Source of the DNA: Arenibacter echinorum
Lineage (GTDB): Bacteria; Bacteroidota; Bacteroidia; Flavobacteriales; Flavobacteriaceae
Assembly (NCBI RefSeq): GCF_003259375.1
Contig: NZ_QLLN01000001.1
Coordinates: forward strand, 845,360-909,359
DNA: 64,000 bases
Reading direction: 5' to 3'
Shown here piece by piece: positions 9,016-18,901 of this stretch (its first letter is position 1; each line of letters starts with the position of its first letter). The notes beneath the pieces are model-generated. The model searched no databases. It saw only the letters and a list, made by a program, of their open reading frames with translations, and was not told the DNA's origin. Both the position numbers and the translations under genes were made by a program.

Positions 9016-12000
9016 TTATTTGTTGTCAGAATTCTGTCTTAATACACTAGTTTTCATGTCCGCATATCTTGGATCTGGGATATAATCCTGTTTTTGCATT
9101 TTTATGACCTCTATACTTAAGAAGCCAAATTCGTTCACCACTTTTCCATAAAAGCGATAGATACCTCTTCCCCTGAAAAAATATTTTGCAGCTACTGGTG
9201 GAAAAAGTACGGTGTCAAAGACTTCCCCGTGTTGATCTACCAAGGTGGCGAAATTCATTCTGGTTCCCTGATGGGTCCTTGTATTTTTTACGGTCACCAG
9301 ATATCCGTAAATATCAATATTCTTGCTAAGATAAGTTTCCAAGTCTTTTTTGCCATGTGTGTTGCTCGGAGGTTCCGCCAAAATATCGAACGGACTACAA
9401 AGTGTAAATCCCATAAGTTCCAATTGGGTAAAGGCTAATTCCAGATCTGTGGAGTATAATTTGGGGATTTCAAAGTTTTGATGAGTGGCATTAAACAATT
9501 TAGGGTGGTCCAATTTGGTATTTTTGGATAGGGATAAATGAGCTTGCCATAAGAGTTCGTGCTTATTTATCCCTGTAAATGCAAAGGCATCGATACGGAT
9601 AAGGATACTCAATTGTTCTATGGATATAAAGACCCTATCCAGAAAATTGGTCAATGATAAAAATGGCCCATTGGTAGTTCTTTCATTTATAACGTGATCT
9701 ACCACCTTGCCTTCCAAGTCCCTGAGGTACATATATCCGAGGTACATTTCTTTCCCATAAATACAATTCCTCATAAAGCTTTTGTTTATACAGGGAGAAT
9801 GAATTTTGGCTCCTAGCATGCGTGCTTCGTGGATATAGAATTCGGCACTATAGAAGCCACCGCCATTGTTCAACACGGCCACCATATATTCCAAAGGGTA
9901 GTAAGCTTTTAGGAATAGGGTCTGATAGCTTTCAACGGCATAAGAGGCGGAATGGCCCTTGGCGAAGGCGTAACCGGCGAAACTCGCCACCTGGTCCCAT
10001 ATTTCGAAAATAAGCTTATCTTCATAATCCTTTTTTCTACAATTGTCAACAAATTTATCCTTTACTTTTTGGAACTCTTCCCTAGAGCGAAACTTGCCGC
10101 TCATACCTCGTCTAAGAACATCGGCCTCGCCAAGAGTAAGATCGGCAAAATAGTGGGCAACCTTAATTACATCCTCCTGATATACCATTACGCCGTAGGT
10201 TTCTGGCATAATGGATAGCATAATGGGATGTGCCCTTTCCTTGGCGCGTTGTGGGTCTCGATGGCGTAATATGTATTCCCGCATCATACCACTTTTGGCC
10301 ACTCCGGGGCGTATAATGGAACTGGCAGCGACCAATCCCAAATAAGTATCGACCTCCAATTTCTTGAGTAACATCCGCATGGCTGGCGATTCAACATAAA
10401 AGCAACCCATACACTGGGCGCTCTTTACCAAGTTATTGATGATGGGGTCATTTTTAAATTGGGCAACATCATGGATATCTATGCCGCTTATTTCCGCTGG
10501 TTGATTATAGCTTATGATTTCCAAGGTCTCTTCAATTTTCGCCAGACCCCGTTGAGATAGGATATCAAACTTAAAGAGACCAACATCTTCCGCTATTACC
10601 ATGTCGAACTGTGTGGTAGGATAACCCTTGGGCGGCAGGTGGGTGGCAGAAAAGTAATGAATGGGTTTTTCAGTTATAAGGATGCCCCCGGCATGGATAC
10701 TTAAATAATTGGGCATTCCTTTAAGTAATTGTCCGTACTTAAGGACCAATAAAGCTACCTTGTCCAATTCCGAAACATTATATTTTTTGTCGCATAGCAC
10801 ATCTATTTCCTCTTTGGGGAGTCCAAAGACCTTGCCGAGTTCACGCACAACCCCTTTTTCCTGGAAGGTAACATAGGTGCCCAAGAGTGAAACGTTGGGG
10901 AAACTTTCAAAAATATATTGGGTCATGGCCTCACGGTCTTTCCATGAAAAGTCTATGTCAAAATCGGGAGGGTTTACCCGGTACAGGTTGATAAAACGCT
11001 CAAAATACAGGTCCAATTCAATGGGGTCTACATCGGTAATGCGGAGCAAATAAGCTACAATACTGTTAGCTCCGCTTCCCCGGCCCACATAAAAGAAGCC
11101 CTGTTTTCTGGCGTGGGATACAATATCCCAATTAATGAGAAAGTAGGATACAAATCCCATTTTCTTTATCAAGTCCAATTCCTTTTGGAGACGCTCAAGA
11201 ATTACCCTGTCAATTTTGGTGTGTTTGTACCTTTCAGGTAGGCCCTTATGGCATAATTCCTCCAAAAGGACCTCGTCCTTTTTGGTATTACCTAGATAGG
11301 ATTTAAGGTTTTGAGGCTTCCTGTTTTCTGAAAAATCAAAATAAATATCGCAGGACTGCATTAATCGCTCGGTATTTTCCAAAATAAATTGATATTCGGA
11401 AAAAGCGGATAATAAATCATCCATAGAAACCATTTTCTCTTCGGGATCGGCTTCCTCACTTTGGGACAATTTACTTAGGAGGATGTTGTTGTCAATGGCC
11501 CGAAGTAGACGGTGAGCGTTAAAATCGCGTTTATTCCGGAAAGTAACAGCTTGTTGTAACACTAATTTGTCCTTATACTCAATTATTTTGGTAAAGGGTA
11601 ACCTTCTAAGATCTCTAATGGATATGCCAATAAATTCATGCTCCAAAAAAGTATCCTGTTTATTCAGTAATACTTTTTCGAACGGATATATTACGAAAGA
11701 GTGTTTAAAAATAGGAGCTCGGGAATTAAATTTCTTATTATGGTGCAGGTGTTCGGACAAGAAATTGTTCAACTCATGGTAGCCATAGTTATTTTTGGCC
11801 AAACCAATAAAACACTGATCTACCCCGTTTCTGAAGTCGATTCCCAGTATAGGTTTAATGCCTTTTTCCTGCGCTTTTCGTACAAAGTTTAATCCTGCCG
11901 AAGTGTTGTTGATGTCGGTTAGCGCCAAATGATCTATATGGTTCTTTTTGGCCAATTCCAAGAGTTCCACCTCGGATATGGTTCCAAAACGAAGGCTGTA

Positions 12001-12024
12001 ATATGTGTGGCAGTTTAAGTACAT
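9016..12024 (-). CDS. DNA polymerase III alpha subunit, short DnaE2/ImuC-like
   Basis: A 1002-residue C-family DNA polymerase, much shorter than the main replicative DnaE of Bacteroidota. An N-terminal PHP domain begins NCHTYYSLRFGTIS. The polymerase active site is clear: GRGSGANSIVAYLL, then PDFDIDFSW with the two metal-binding Asp residues near 353-355, and a third Asp in FKFDIL near 487. The helix-hairpin-helix region and an OB-type segment follow, and the C-terminal extension that binds the replisome in full-length DnaE is missing or short. This length and architecture match the error-prone DnaE2/ImuC group used in translesion synthesis. ImuA and ImuB partners are not beside it in this window. 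Confidence 0.8.
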   Translation of the reverse strand: MYLNCHTYYSLRFGTISEVELLELAKKNHIDHLALTDINNTSAGLNFVRKAQEKGIKPILGIDFRNGVDQCFIGLAKNNYGYHELNNFLSEHLHHNKKFNSRAPIFKHSFVIYPFEKVLLNKQDTFLEHEFIGISIRDLRRLPFTKIIEYKDKLVLQQAVTFRNKRDFNAHRLLRAIDNNILLSKLSQSEEADPEEKMVSMDDLLSAFSEYQFILENTERLMQSCDIYFDFSENRKPQNLKSYLGNTKKDEVLLEELCHKGLPERYKHTKIDRVILERLQKELDLIKKMGFVSYFLINWDIVSHARKQGFFYVGRGSGANSIVAYLLRITDVDPIELDLYFERFINLYRVNPPDFDIDFSWKDREAMTQYIFESFPNVSLLGTYVTFQEKGVVRELGKVFGLPKEEIDVLCDKKYNVSELDKVALLVLKYGQLLKGMPNYLSIHAGGILITEKPIHYFSATHLPPKGYPTTQFDMVIAEDVGLFKFDILSQRGLAKIEETLEIISYNQPAEISGIDIHDVAQFKNDPIINNLVKSAQCMGCFYVESPAMRMLLKKLEVDTYLGLVAASSIIRPGVAKSGMMREYILRHRDPQRAKERAHPIMLSIMPETYGVMVYQEDVIKVAHYFADLTLGEADVLRRGMSGKFRSREEFQKVKDKFVDNCRKKDYEDKLIFEIWDQVASFAGYAFAKGHSASYAVESYQTLFLKAYYPLEYMVAVLNNGGGFYSAEFYIHEARMLGAKIHSPCINKSFMRNCIYGKEMYLGYMYLRDLEGKVVDHVINERTTNGPFLSLTNFLDRVFISIEQLSILIRIDAFAFTGINKHELLWQAHLSLSKNTKLDHPKLFNATHQNFEIPKLYSTDLELAFTQLELMGFTLCSPFDILAEPPSNTHGKKDLETYLSKNIDIYGYLVTVKNTRTHQGTRMNFATLVDQHGEVFDTVLFPPVAAKYFFRGRGIYRFYGKVVNEFGFLSIEVIKMQKQDYIPDPRYADMKTSVLRQNSDNK

Positions 12025-12368
12025 TTCTTGGCTTTGGAATAAAGGGGCACAGTACTGGCCAATTGTACAAAGGCTTAATTAGGGAATCTATAGAAATGCC
12101 CTACTGCACACCTGTTAAAATGTTTAGTCGCCATGCCTTGCTGATTAAATGGCATTGGGGCATTGTCAATAAATTTGAGTTTATGAAACCCTTTAATTCC
12201 TATTGTTAAAGATAAGATTAATTAACCCATCTGACTGTCTGCTAAGTGATTTTTAACTGCCCTTACGGCTTGAACAAATAGATATAATAAAGTTGAAGAA
12301 TATAGGAGAAATATTTTGGGGCATTAATGGTCAAATGATAGGGCAAGTTCCGATACCTGGATTTTACG
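12025..12368. other. Intergenic region between LptD and the DnaE-like gene
   Basis: No convincing gene. It should hold the promoter of the polymerase gene, but no clear TAnnTTTG box was found on the minus strand. A short open stretch on the minus strand (ending 12075) was considered and rejected. Confidence 0.4.
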
Positions 12369-15074
12369 CTAATTCCGTTTGCTCCGGTTTTCCCACTTAA
12401 GGTCTTGTAATATGGAGCTCTTTATTCCTATAAAGAAATACCAGCGTTTGTAGGTGCCAAAGGGTGTCCAGTTAAAGTTCATCCTAAAACTTTTAAGGTC
12501 CCTCTCAAACCGAAGTTGGGTTAGCGTAAATCCTTTGTTTTTGAAATCGTAACCGGAAGAACCTCCAATTTTCCATCTTGGGGAAAGTTGAATGTTTCCT
12601 GAGAACATTAAGGAGTGGCTGCCAATGGTGTTTTGTCTATTGGAGTTGCTATAATTTACGGCATATGCCAATCTAAGGTCCCAGGGCAATTTTGTGCCAT
12701 AAACGGGGTTTTCCACGTCTTCGGAATCCTTGTCCCTTTCGTCTTCCGGCCTATTTTCGTTAAAGTCGTTGGCCCTTCCAAAAAGGTCGTCATCCCTACC
12801 ACCACTTGCTGCTACATAGTCATATTCATCCTTCTTATCCTCTTTCTTCTCGTCTTTCTTCTTTCCAAAGGTTTCACTGCTCAGGGAGTAGCTAAGGTTG
12901 GCTCTTGCTGTTGTAAGCCTAAATAGGCTACCTCCGTTGTCCACATTGAAGGTGTTTATACGGGTTCCATTATTATCAATGGCATAGGGGTCAAAACTGG
13001 CACCAAAGTTAATGGCCATTTTATTGTTTAGAATGTTGGTTCCACCACTAAGGTTCAAAGGACTTAGCTTTAAGGAATCTGCTTCAAAATTATATCCGGT
13101 GGAGAGATTGAGATTGCTTAAAATGGATATTTTTTTCGGTTTAATGGCCGTGGAATCTTTGTCGCGCACCTTTGCCTCAAATTGGTTGCCCAGGGAAAAA
13201 CTCATTGAACTGGACTTGTTTAGGCCCGGAGCACCGTTCAAAGTACCTTCGAACCTGCTATATAATTCCAATTCATCATCGGCACCGATATAACTGTCAT
13301 AATATTGATCGAATGATGGGGTATAGCCATAGCTCACAGACGGTCTCATAACGTGCCTGATGGCCTGAATTTTTTTATCCTCCCCAAAGTTTACCAGACC
13401 GTACAAGGTGGTCCCTATACTGGCACTAAAATTATATGTACCAAAGCGGTCAAATCCATTAATGGTATCCGTAACCACTTCCCTTTTGGTATCCGGGTCA
13501 TAGCCTCTCTCATAAGTTTCAATGGCCCAAACGTCCTCATAGGAGCCTCCTACACTTACACTAAAATGTTTGGCTACTTTGAAATTGGTACTGAGGGGAA
13601 TGGAGTTTCTAGCACCAAAACGTGAATTTTCGAACATTCTACTCGTTAAGAAATCATCTTCCGTAGTGGAAATACTATTTCTTGCGTTTAGGTTATATTG
13701 AAAGTTTACATTTTGAATGATTCCTTTTTTTATGCCTTCGCGTGGTGCGAAAGGAAATATACGTTCCATACTGGCTTGCAAGGTGGGCAAGGTTACATCC
13801 ACTACCCCGGTATTGGTATTTTGGTTATGCGTGGCCGTTAAACTTAGGTTTACGGACGGATATTCCGGGAAGGTCTTGGAGTAGGATATGGAGGATGATA
13901 AATTGTTTACCTGGGTATTTGGCAGGTTCTGTTGCAACAGGGAATTCCTATAATAGGAACTACTCCCAAGGTTTACCGAGGCTTGAAACCTTGAATTAGG
14001 ATTGCTTTTGGCATCCTGGGCATGCGAAACTTGGATATTGTATATGGTAGATCTACTGTAGTCACTAAATCCTTTTTGACTGGTAACCAGGTTTTCATAT
14101 CTAAAATTTACATTCCCTCTATACTTATATCTTTTACTGTATACGGATTGGGTTCTAAATCCATAACTGCCATTGGTATATAGATCGCCTGTAAGGGTAA
14201 GATCTACATAATCGTTTATGGGAACATAGTATCCTCCGTTCTGTAAAAAATATCCTCTTGTAGGGTCGCTTCCAAAAGTAGGCATCATTACTCCCGCAGT
14301 TCTACCAACAGTCAAAGGAAAATAAGCAAATGGAAGTGCCACGGGGGTAGGCACGTCGGCTATATATAGGTTACTGAATCCCGCAATTACCTTCTTTTGG
14401 GGTACGAATTTGGCTTTTTTTACGCGGATGTAGTAATCAGGATTTACGGTGTCCTTGGATGTTGTTAACTTGCCCTCACTAAGGAAATAAACGGAATCGT
14501 TTTCTTTTTTGGTAATCTGGGCATAGACCTTCATAGCATCACTGCCCAATTGACCCAAGCCTGCCTGCTGTTCCGTTCTGGAATTCCATATAATGGCCTT
14601 TTGGGTGTCAAAATTAAACCGTATGGAGTCTGGAATCACTTCATTTGTACCCTGTTTGAAAAAAGGTAATTGTGTATAATTCCCTAGAGAATCCTTTATA
14701 CGCCCTGCATAGACTTCATTTTTCACGTAGTCCATTATAATGATTCCAGCCTTTAATTCGGTGTCCTGGTAATAGAGTTCGGCTTCGTTATAAAGATATA
14801 TTTTTTGATCTTTTTGACTCATCTTCACATAATCCTTGGCCTTGTATTTTATTTTGTCCAGGAGAAGCGGTTTTTTACCGTTTAAAGAGTCTACTTTTGT
14901 AGTATCCGTTATAAGGGTATCCCGCAATTTGGGATCGGGCAAAAGAGGGGCTTTTATAGTATCTCTAAAAGCAACTATGGGCAGGGGCTTAATTTGATCT
15001 TCTTGGGCAGATGCAGTAAATGCACCAAATAATAGGAGCAATAGGAAAAGTACATGATGTTTATTTGATTGCAA
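12369..15074 (-). CDS. lptD: LPS-assembly outer-membrane protein LptD-like
   Basis: A 901-residue outer-membrane protein. It has a signal peptide (LLLLLFGAFTASAQ), an N-terminal periplasmic OstA/LptA-like beta-taco region (about 75-230, with repeated short strands such as IYLYNEAELYYQD), then a long beta-barrel rich in alternating Tyr/Ser/Asn and ending in a barrel-like strand. LptD with LptE inserts lipopolysaccharide into the outer leaflet. PLTVGRTAGVMMPTFG is a conserved LptD-family turn region. A low-complexity acidic/Lys stretch (KKKDEKKEDKKDEYD) near residue 745 is an unusual insert and is probably an extracellular or periplasmic loop. The gene diverges from the amidase operon. Confidence 0.85.
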   Translation of the reverse strand: MQSNKHHVLFLLLLLFGAFTASAQEDQIKPLPIVAFRDTIKAPLLPDPKLRDTLITDTTKVDSLNGKKPLLLDKIKYKAKDYVKMSQKDQKIYLYNEAELYYQDTELKAGIIIMDYVKNEVYAGRIKDSLGNYTQLPFFKQGTNEVIPDSIRFNFDTQKAIIWNSRTEQQAGLGQLGSDAMKVYAQITKKENDSVYFLSEGKLTTSKDTVNPDYYIRVKKAKFVPQKKVIAGFSNLYIADVPTPVALPFAYFPLTVGRTAGVMMPTFGSDPTRGYFLQNGGYYVPINDYVDLTLTGDLYTNGSYGFRTQSVYSKRYKYRGNVNFRYENLVTSQKGFSDYSRSTIYNIQVSHAQDAKSNPNSRFQASVNLGSSSYYRNSLLQQNLPNTQVNNLSSSISYSKTFPEYPSVNLSLTATHNQNTNTGVVDVTLPTLQASMERIFPFAPREGIKKGIIQNVNFQYNLNARNSISTTEDDFLTSRMFENSRFGARNSIPLSTNFKVAKHFSVSVGGSYEDVWAIETYERGYDPDTKREVVTDTINGFDRFGTYNFSASIGTTLYGLVNFGEDKKIQAIRHVMRPSVSYGYTPSFDQYYDSYIGADDELELYSRFEGTLNGAPGLNKSSSMSFSLGNQFEAKVRDKDSTAIKPKKISILSNLNLSTGYNFEADSLKLSPLNLSGGTNILNNKMAINFGASFDPYAIDNNGTRINTFNVDNGGSLFRLTTARANLSYSLSSETFGKKKDEKKEDKKDEYDYVAASGGRDDDLFGRANDFNENRPEDERDKDSEDVENPVYGTKLPWDLRLAYAVNYSNSNRQNTIGSHSLMFSGNIQLSPRWKIGGSSGYDFKNKGFTLTQLRFERDLKSFRMNFNWTPFGTYKRWYFFIGIKSSILQDLKWENRSKRN

Positions 15075-15094
15075 AGCTATATATCCTATTTTTG
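15065..15094 (+). promoter_or_regulatory. Possible promoter for the amidase operon
   Basis: TATTTTTG (15087-15094) matches TAnnTTTG and is preceded by TTG (15065-15067) at 19-base spacing, the usual Bacteroidota arrangement. It overlaps the start of the divergent lptD gene and would give a leader of about 100 bases. Confidence 0.3.
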
Positions 15095-15119
15095 TAACGG
15101 TTTAGCTACATTTTGGGTT

Positions 15120-15127
15120 CAAACTTA
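15120..15127 (-). promoter_or_regulatory. Possible -7 box for lptD
   Basis: On the minus strand the bases read TAAGTTTG, matching the Bacteroidota TAnnTTTG consensus, about 46 bases before the lptD start. No clear TTTG box lies at the -33 position. Confidence 0.35.
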
Positions 15128-15203
15128 CATATATTTTTTGTTCCGCTTGTAGGGTATTGCGATAAATTTAACCTAATTAAAAGATCAAATTATCTCTAGT
15201 TAT

Positions 15204-16535
15204 ATGAATATGAAACGGTTTTATATTATTCCATTTATAATTTTAACATATTTCCTGACTTCTTTCAGCAAAGATATGGAGACCGATGACAATGACGGAA
15301 AACTTGTCGTTGTTTTGGATGCGGGGCATGGAGGGCATGATCCTGGCAATTTGGGGAACGGATATTTGGAAAAAAATATAGCCTTAAAGATAGTTCTGAA
15401 AGTAGGGGAAATTTTGGAAAGGAATCCCAATATCAAGGTCATTTATACGCGTAAGGACGATACCTTTGTGGATTTGTACCGTAGGGGTGAAATTGCCAAC
15501 AAGGCCAATGCGGATTTATTTGTTTCTGTCCATTGTGATTCGCATAGTTCCGATGCCCACGGGGCGGGCACCTTTGTATTGGGATTACACGCCAATAAGC
15601 AAAATTTTGAAATAGCAAAGAAGGAAAACTCGGTAATATATCTGGAGGATAATTATGAAAGTAGATATGCTGCCTACGATATTAATTCCCCGGAATCCAT
15701 TATTGGTCTGACCATTATGCAGGAGGAATTTCTGGATCAAAGCATCAATCTTGCAAAATTGATGCAGGATAATTTTTCAAACAAGTTGAAAAGAACCGAT
15801 AGAAAAGTGAAGCAAGCTGGTTTTATTGTGCTTCACCAGACCTTTATGCCTAGCGTTTTGGTAGAAACCGGTTTTTTGACGAATAGGGATGAAGGCGCCT
15901 ATTTGAATTCTGCAAAGGGTCATAATGAAATGGGCAAGGCCATTGCCGATGCCATTTTAACCTATAAGGGTGAGATGATATCGGGTACAGATCAGATTGC
16001 TATGAACGAGACCCCTGTTGTCCCTGTACCAAAGCAGGAGGAGGTTAAGAAAGTGGCCGAAAAATCAGTGGCCAATACGGGAGAAAAGAAATCTGAACAA
16101 CTCGTACTAGAGCAAAAACCGGTCAAGAATATACCCAAAACAGTACTAGTGGTAAAGAATGAAACGGATAATACTACCAAGGAAATAGCAAAAGAACCTA
16201 TTAAGAAAGAAGAGCCGAAGGTAGTTGAAAAGGAGGTCAAGGCAGTTGAAAAGCAGGCTAAGAAATCTGAAAACATTATTTTTAAGGTGCAAATTTTTGC
16301 CAGCTCAAAAAATATTCCATTGAACTCCGAGAACTTTAAGGGTTTAAATACCTTGTCCAAAGAACCTTACAATAATTTGTACCGCTATATGTACGGCAAT
16401 ACTGATTCCCATTTCCAAGCCACACTTTTAAAAAGCAACGCGGATGCCAAAGGATATAATACATCCTATATAGTAGCCTATAAGGATGGGGTGCGTATTT
16501 CGGAAACGGAAGCGCTTAAATACGTTTCGGAATAA
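15204..16535 (+). CDS. N-acetylmuramoyl-L-alanine amidase with SPOR-like C-terminus
   Basis: A 443-residue exported cell-wall hydrolase. After a signal peptide comes a zinc-dependent Amidase_3 domain (about 30-255): VVLDAGHGGHDPG supplies the first zinc His, LEKNIALKI the Glu, VSVHCDS the second His, and PSVLVETGFLTN the catalytic Glu. A Lys/Glu/Val-rich linker (about 270-355) leads to a C-terminal ~80-residue domain (FKVQIFASSKNIPL... onwards) that resembles a SPOR peptidoglycan-binding domain, which usually directs amidases to division sites. It cleaves the amide bond between MurNAc and L-Ala. It is the first gene of a run with the MCE-domain gene 56 bases downstream. Confidence 0.9.
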   Translation: MNMKRFYIIPFIILTYFLTSFSKDMETDDNDGKLVVVLDAGHGGHDPGNLGNGYLEKNIALKIVLKVGEILERNPNIKVIYTRKDDTFVDLYRRGEIANKANADLFVSVHCDSHSSDAHGAGTFVLGLHANKQNFEIAKKENSVIYLEDNYESRYAAYDINSPESIIGLTIMQEEFLDQSINLAKLMQDNFSNKLKRTDRKVKQAGFIVLHQTFMPSVLVETGFLTNRDEGAYLNSAKGHNEMGKAIADAILTYKGEMISGTDQIAMNETPVVPVPKQEEVKKVAEKSVANTGEKKSEQLVLEQKPVKNIPKTVLVVKNETDNTTKEIAKEPIKKEEPKVVEKEVKAVEKQAKKSENIIFKVQIFASSKNIPLNSENFKGLNTLSKEPYNNLYRYMYGNTDSHFQATLLKSNADAKGYNTSYIVAYKDGVRISETEALKYVSE

Positions 16536-16591
16536 TAGTCACTCTTCTAAAAATTATTTCTAATTTTGTTAGGAACTGAAAATAAAAGCTT

Positions 16592-17548
16592 TTGAAAATA
16601 TCTAGGGAAATAAAAACGGGTATTATAGTCTTGGGGGGTATCCTTTTGTTCATACTTGGTTTTAGTTATTTAAAATCTACACCTCTTTTCGATAATAGCA
16701 AAACCTTCTATGCGGTATATCATCATGTTGGGGGATTACAATCCGGGACGCAGGTTACTATCAATGGTTTCACCGTAGGGAAGGTAAATGATATTAAATT
16801 CAATGATGCTTCTGGGAATCTATTGGTAACCTTTACGGTAGACAACGGTTTCACTTTTTCCAAAAATAGTAATGCGGAATTATATGATACTGGAATTATA
16901 GGCGGAAAGGGAATACAGATAAAGCCGGTTTTTGATGATGCGGCCATGGCAAAATCAGGAGACACCTTACCTTCCAGTACTAGACCGGGGCTTACCGAAT
17001 TGGTACAGCAACGCTTGACCCCCTTACAAATGAAAGTGGAAGGCGCGGTAACCAATGCCGATTCCCTCCTGATGAATGTTAATGATATTTTGGATGTAAA
17101 AACAAAAAAGGACTTAAGGGAAAGTATTGCCGGTTTGAACGTATTGGTTAAAAGTTTTCAGGGTAGCGCTAATTCCCTAAACCAAATTCTAACGGATAAC
17201 AAAGATGATTTGGAGAAATCCATTAGTAATTTAGGTGTCATAACCGATAATTTCAACAAGCTTTCGGATACACTGGCCAATGCCGGTTTGGGTGAGACTA
17301 TAAAAAAATTACAGTACACTATGGGCAACATTAACGATATGATGGCCAAAATAGAAGGAGGTGAAGGGTCTTTGGGAAAATTGGTTAACGACAAAGCGCT
17401 TTATAACAATCTGGCGGACGCCTCAAGGGAACTGGATTTACTATTGCAGGATTTTCGCTTAAATCCAAAGAGGTATGTAAATGTTTCTGTTTTTGGTAAA
17501 AAGCAAATAGATTACGCCATTCCTGAAGAAGATCCGGCCGAAAAATAG
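16592..17548 (+). CDS. MlaD/MCE-family lipid transport protein
   Basis: A 318-residue protein with one N-terminal membrane helix (about 11-27) and an MCE domain (about 36-118; YAVYHHVGGLQSGTQVTING, FTVGKVNDIKF). The rest is helical, rich in Asn/Asp/Leu and likely coiled, ending in a proline-containing tail. MlaD proteins bridge membranes and carry phospholipids, working with MlaE/MlaF ABC components, which are elsewhere. The start is a TTG codon: it gives MKISREIKTGII, the usual opening of this family in Flavobacteriaceae, and AGGA lies about 17 bases upstream. No in-frame ATG gives a better start. Confidence 0.85.
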   Translation: MKISREIKTGIIVLGGILLFILGFSYLKSTPLFDNSKTFYAVYHHVGGLQSGTQVTINGFTVGKVNDIKFNDASGNLLVTFTVDNGFTFSKNSNAELYDTGIIGGKGIQIKPVFDDAAMAKSGDTLPSSTRPGLTELVQQRLTPLQMKVEGAVTNADSLLMNVNDILDVKTKKDLRESIAGLNVLVKSFQGSANSLNQILTDNKDDLEKSISNLGVITDNFNKLSDTLANAGLGETIKKLQYTMGNINDMMAKIEGGEGSLGKLVNDKALYNNLADASRELDLLLQDFRLNPKRYVNVSVFGKKQIDYAIPEEDPAEK

Positions 17549-17559
17549 AGAATCACAAT

Positions 17560-18885
17560 ATGGATTATATTCCTAATATTATTTTTGCAATTATACTTTT
17601 TGCGGGAATTGGTTTTTTTGCAAAAAATATTAAAAAGCTCTCCCGAAATATAAAATTGGGCAAAGCGGTAGACACCAGTGATAATAAATCCCAACGGTGG
17701 AACAATATGTTCAGGATTGCACTAGGGCAGACCAAAATGGTGGTACGTCCTATTCCAGGGATTCTTCATATCATAGTTTATCTAGGTTTTATCATTATTA
17801 ACTTGGAGGTGCTAGAGATTATTATAGATGGTCTTTTTGGTACCCATAGGATATTTGCCTTTTTGGGTGGATTTTACAGTTTTCTCATAGGATCGTTCGA
17901 GATACTGGCCTTGTTGGTCATTATTGCGGTGGTTGTTTTTTGGATCCGTAGAAATCTAATTAAGTTGAAGAGATTCCTGAATCCGGAGATGAGCGGGTGG
18001 CCAAAAAAAGATGGAAATTTAATTCTTTATATAGAATTGGTCCTTATGGTACTTTTTCTGACCATGAATGCTTCTGATTATCAATTGCAGCAAATGAACG
18101 TGGCCCATTATACCAAGGCAGGGGCTTTTCCTGTAAGCCAGTTTATTGCCCCATTATTTCAAGAAATGTCTGTATCCTCCATCATTTTGATAGAAAGATC
18201 GGCATGGTGGTTACATATTGTGGGTATTCTAATGTTCTTGAATTATTTATATTATTCCAAGCACTTGCATATTCTGTTAGCATTTCCAAACACCTATTTT
18301 GGAAGGCTTAGGCCTAAGGGACAGTTCGATAATTTAGAGGCGGTAACCAAGGAAGTAAAGCTAATGATGGATCCAAGTGCAGATCCCTTTGCTGCTCCCG
18401 ATGAGAATGCTCCCATACCTGAAAAATTTGGCGCTTCGGATGTCATGGACCTTAAATGGGTACAATTGCTGAATGCCTATACCTGTACGGAATGTGGACG
18501 ATGTACCAGTGAATGCCCGGCCAACCAAACGGGTAAGAAATTATCCCCTCGCAAGATTATGATGGACACCAGGGATAGGTTGGAAGAAGTTGGCAAGAAT
18601 ATTGATACCAATAAGGGAGAATTCGTGGCAGATGGTAAACAATTGTTGGGAGACTATATAACCCATGAGGAACTTTGGGCATGTACCTCCTGTAATGCTT
18701 GTGTGGAGGCCTGCCCCGTGAGTATTGATCCTTTGTCCATTATAATGGATATGCGCCAATATTTGGTTATGGAGCAATCTGCCGCACCATCGGACTTAAA
18801 TAATATGATGGGAAATATTGAAAATAATGGGGCACCTTGGCCGTTCAACCAAATGGATAGGCTTAACTGGTCCAAGGAATCATAA
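17560..18885 (+). CDS. Membrane Fe-S oxidoreductase (heterodisulfide-reductase-like)
   Basis: A 441-residue protein. The first ~270 residues contain about five membrane helices and resemble the nitrate-reductase-gamma/HdrE type of haem membrane domain. The C-terminal cytoplasmic part carries two 4Fe-4S ferredoxin motifs: CTECGRCTSECP near residue 307 and CTSCNACVEACP near 374. It starts 11 bases after the MCE gene and is followed 16 bases on by a CCG-domain protein, together forming a membrane electron-transfer pair of the HdrDE/GlpC-LldE type. The electron donor and acceptor are unknown. This pairing is widely conserved in Bacteroidota. Confidence 0.85.
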   Translation: MDYIPNIIFAIILFAGIGFFAKNIKKLSRNIKLGKAVDTSDNKSQRWNNMFRIALGQTKMVVRPIPGILHIIVYLGFIIINLEVLEIIIDGLFGTHRIFAFLGGFYSFLIGSFEILALLVIIAVVVFWIRRNLIKLKRFLNPEMSGWPKKDGNLILYIELVLMVLFLTMNASDYQLQQMNVAHYTKAGAFPVSQFIAPLFQEMSVSSIILIERSAWWLHIVGILMFLNYLYYSKHLHILLAFPNTYFGRLRPKGQFDNLEAVTKEVKLMMDPSADPFAAPDENAPIPEKFGASDVMDLKWVQLLNAYTCTECGRCTSECPANQTGKKLSPRKIMMDTRDRLEEVGKNIDTNKGEFVADGKQLLGDYITHEELWACTSCNACVEACPVSIDPLSIIMDMRQYLVMEQSAAPSDLNNMMGNIENNGAPWPFNQMDRLNWSKES

Positions 18886-18901
18886 AGAAATAACCCTTAT
18901 C

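Noticed and set aside
12075..12134. Short minus-strand frame (20 codons from ATG) upstream of the DnaE-like gene
   Set aside because: Too short, no ribosome-binding site and no known family; the open stretch above it begins without a start codon. Probably chance.
18818..18901. Extended start for the CCG-domain protein
   Set aside because: The 28 extra residues overlap the end of the previous gene and do not look like the family; the ATG at 18902 is the natural start.
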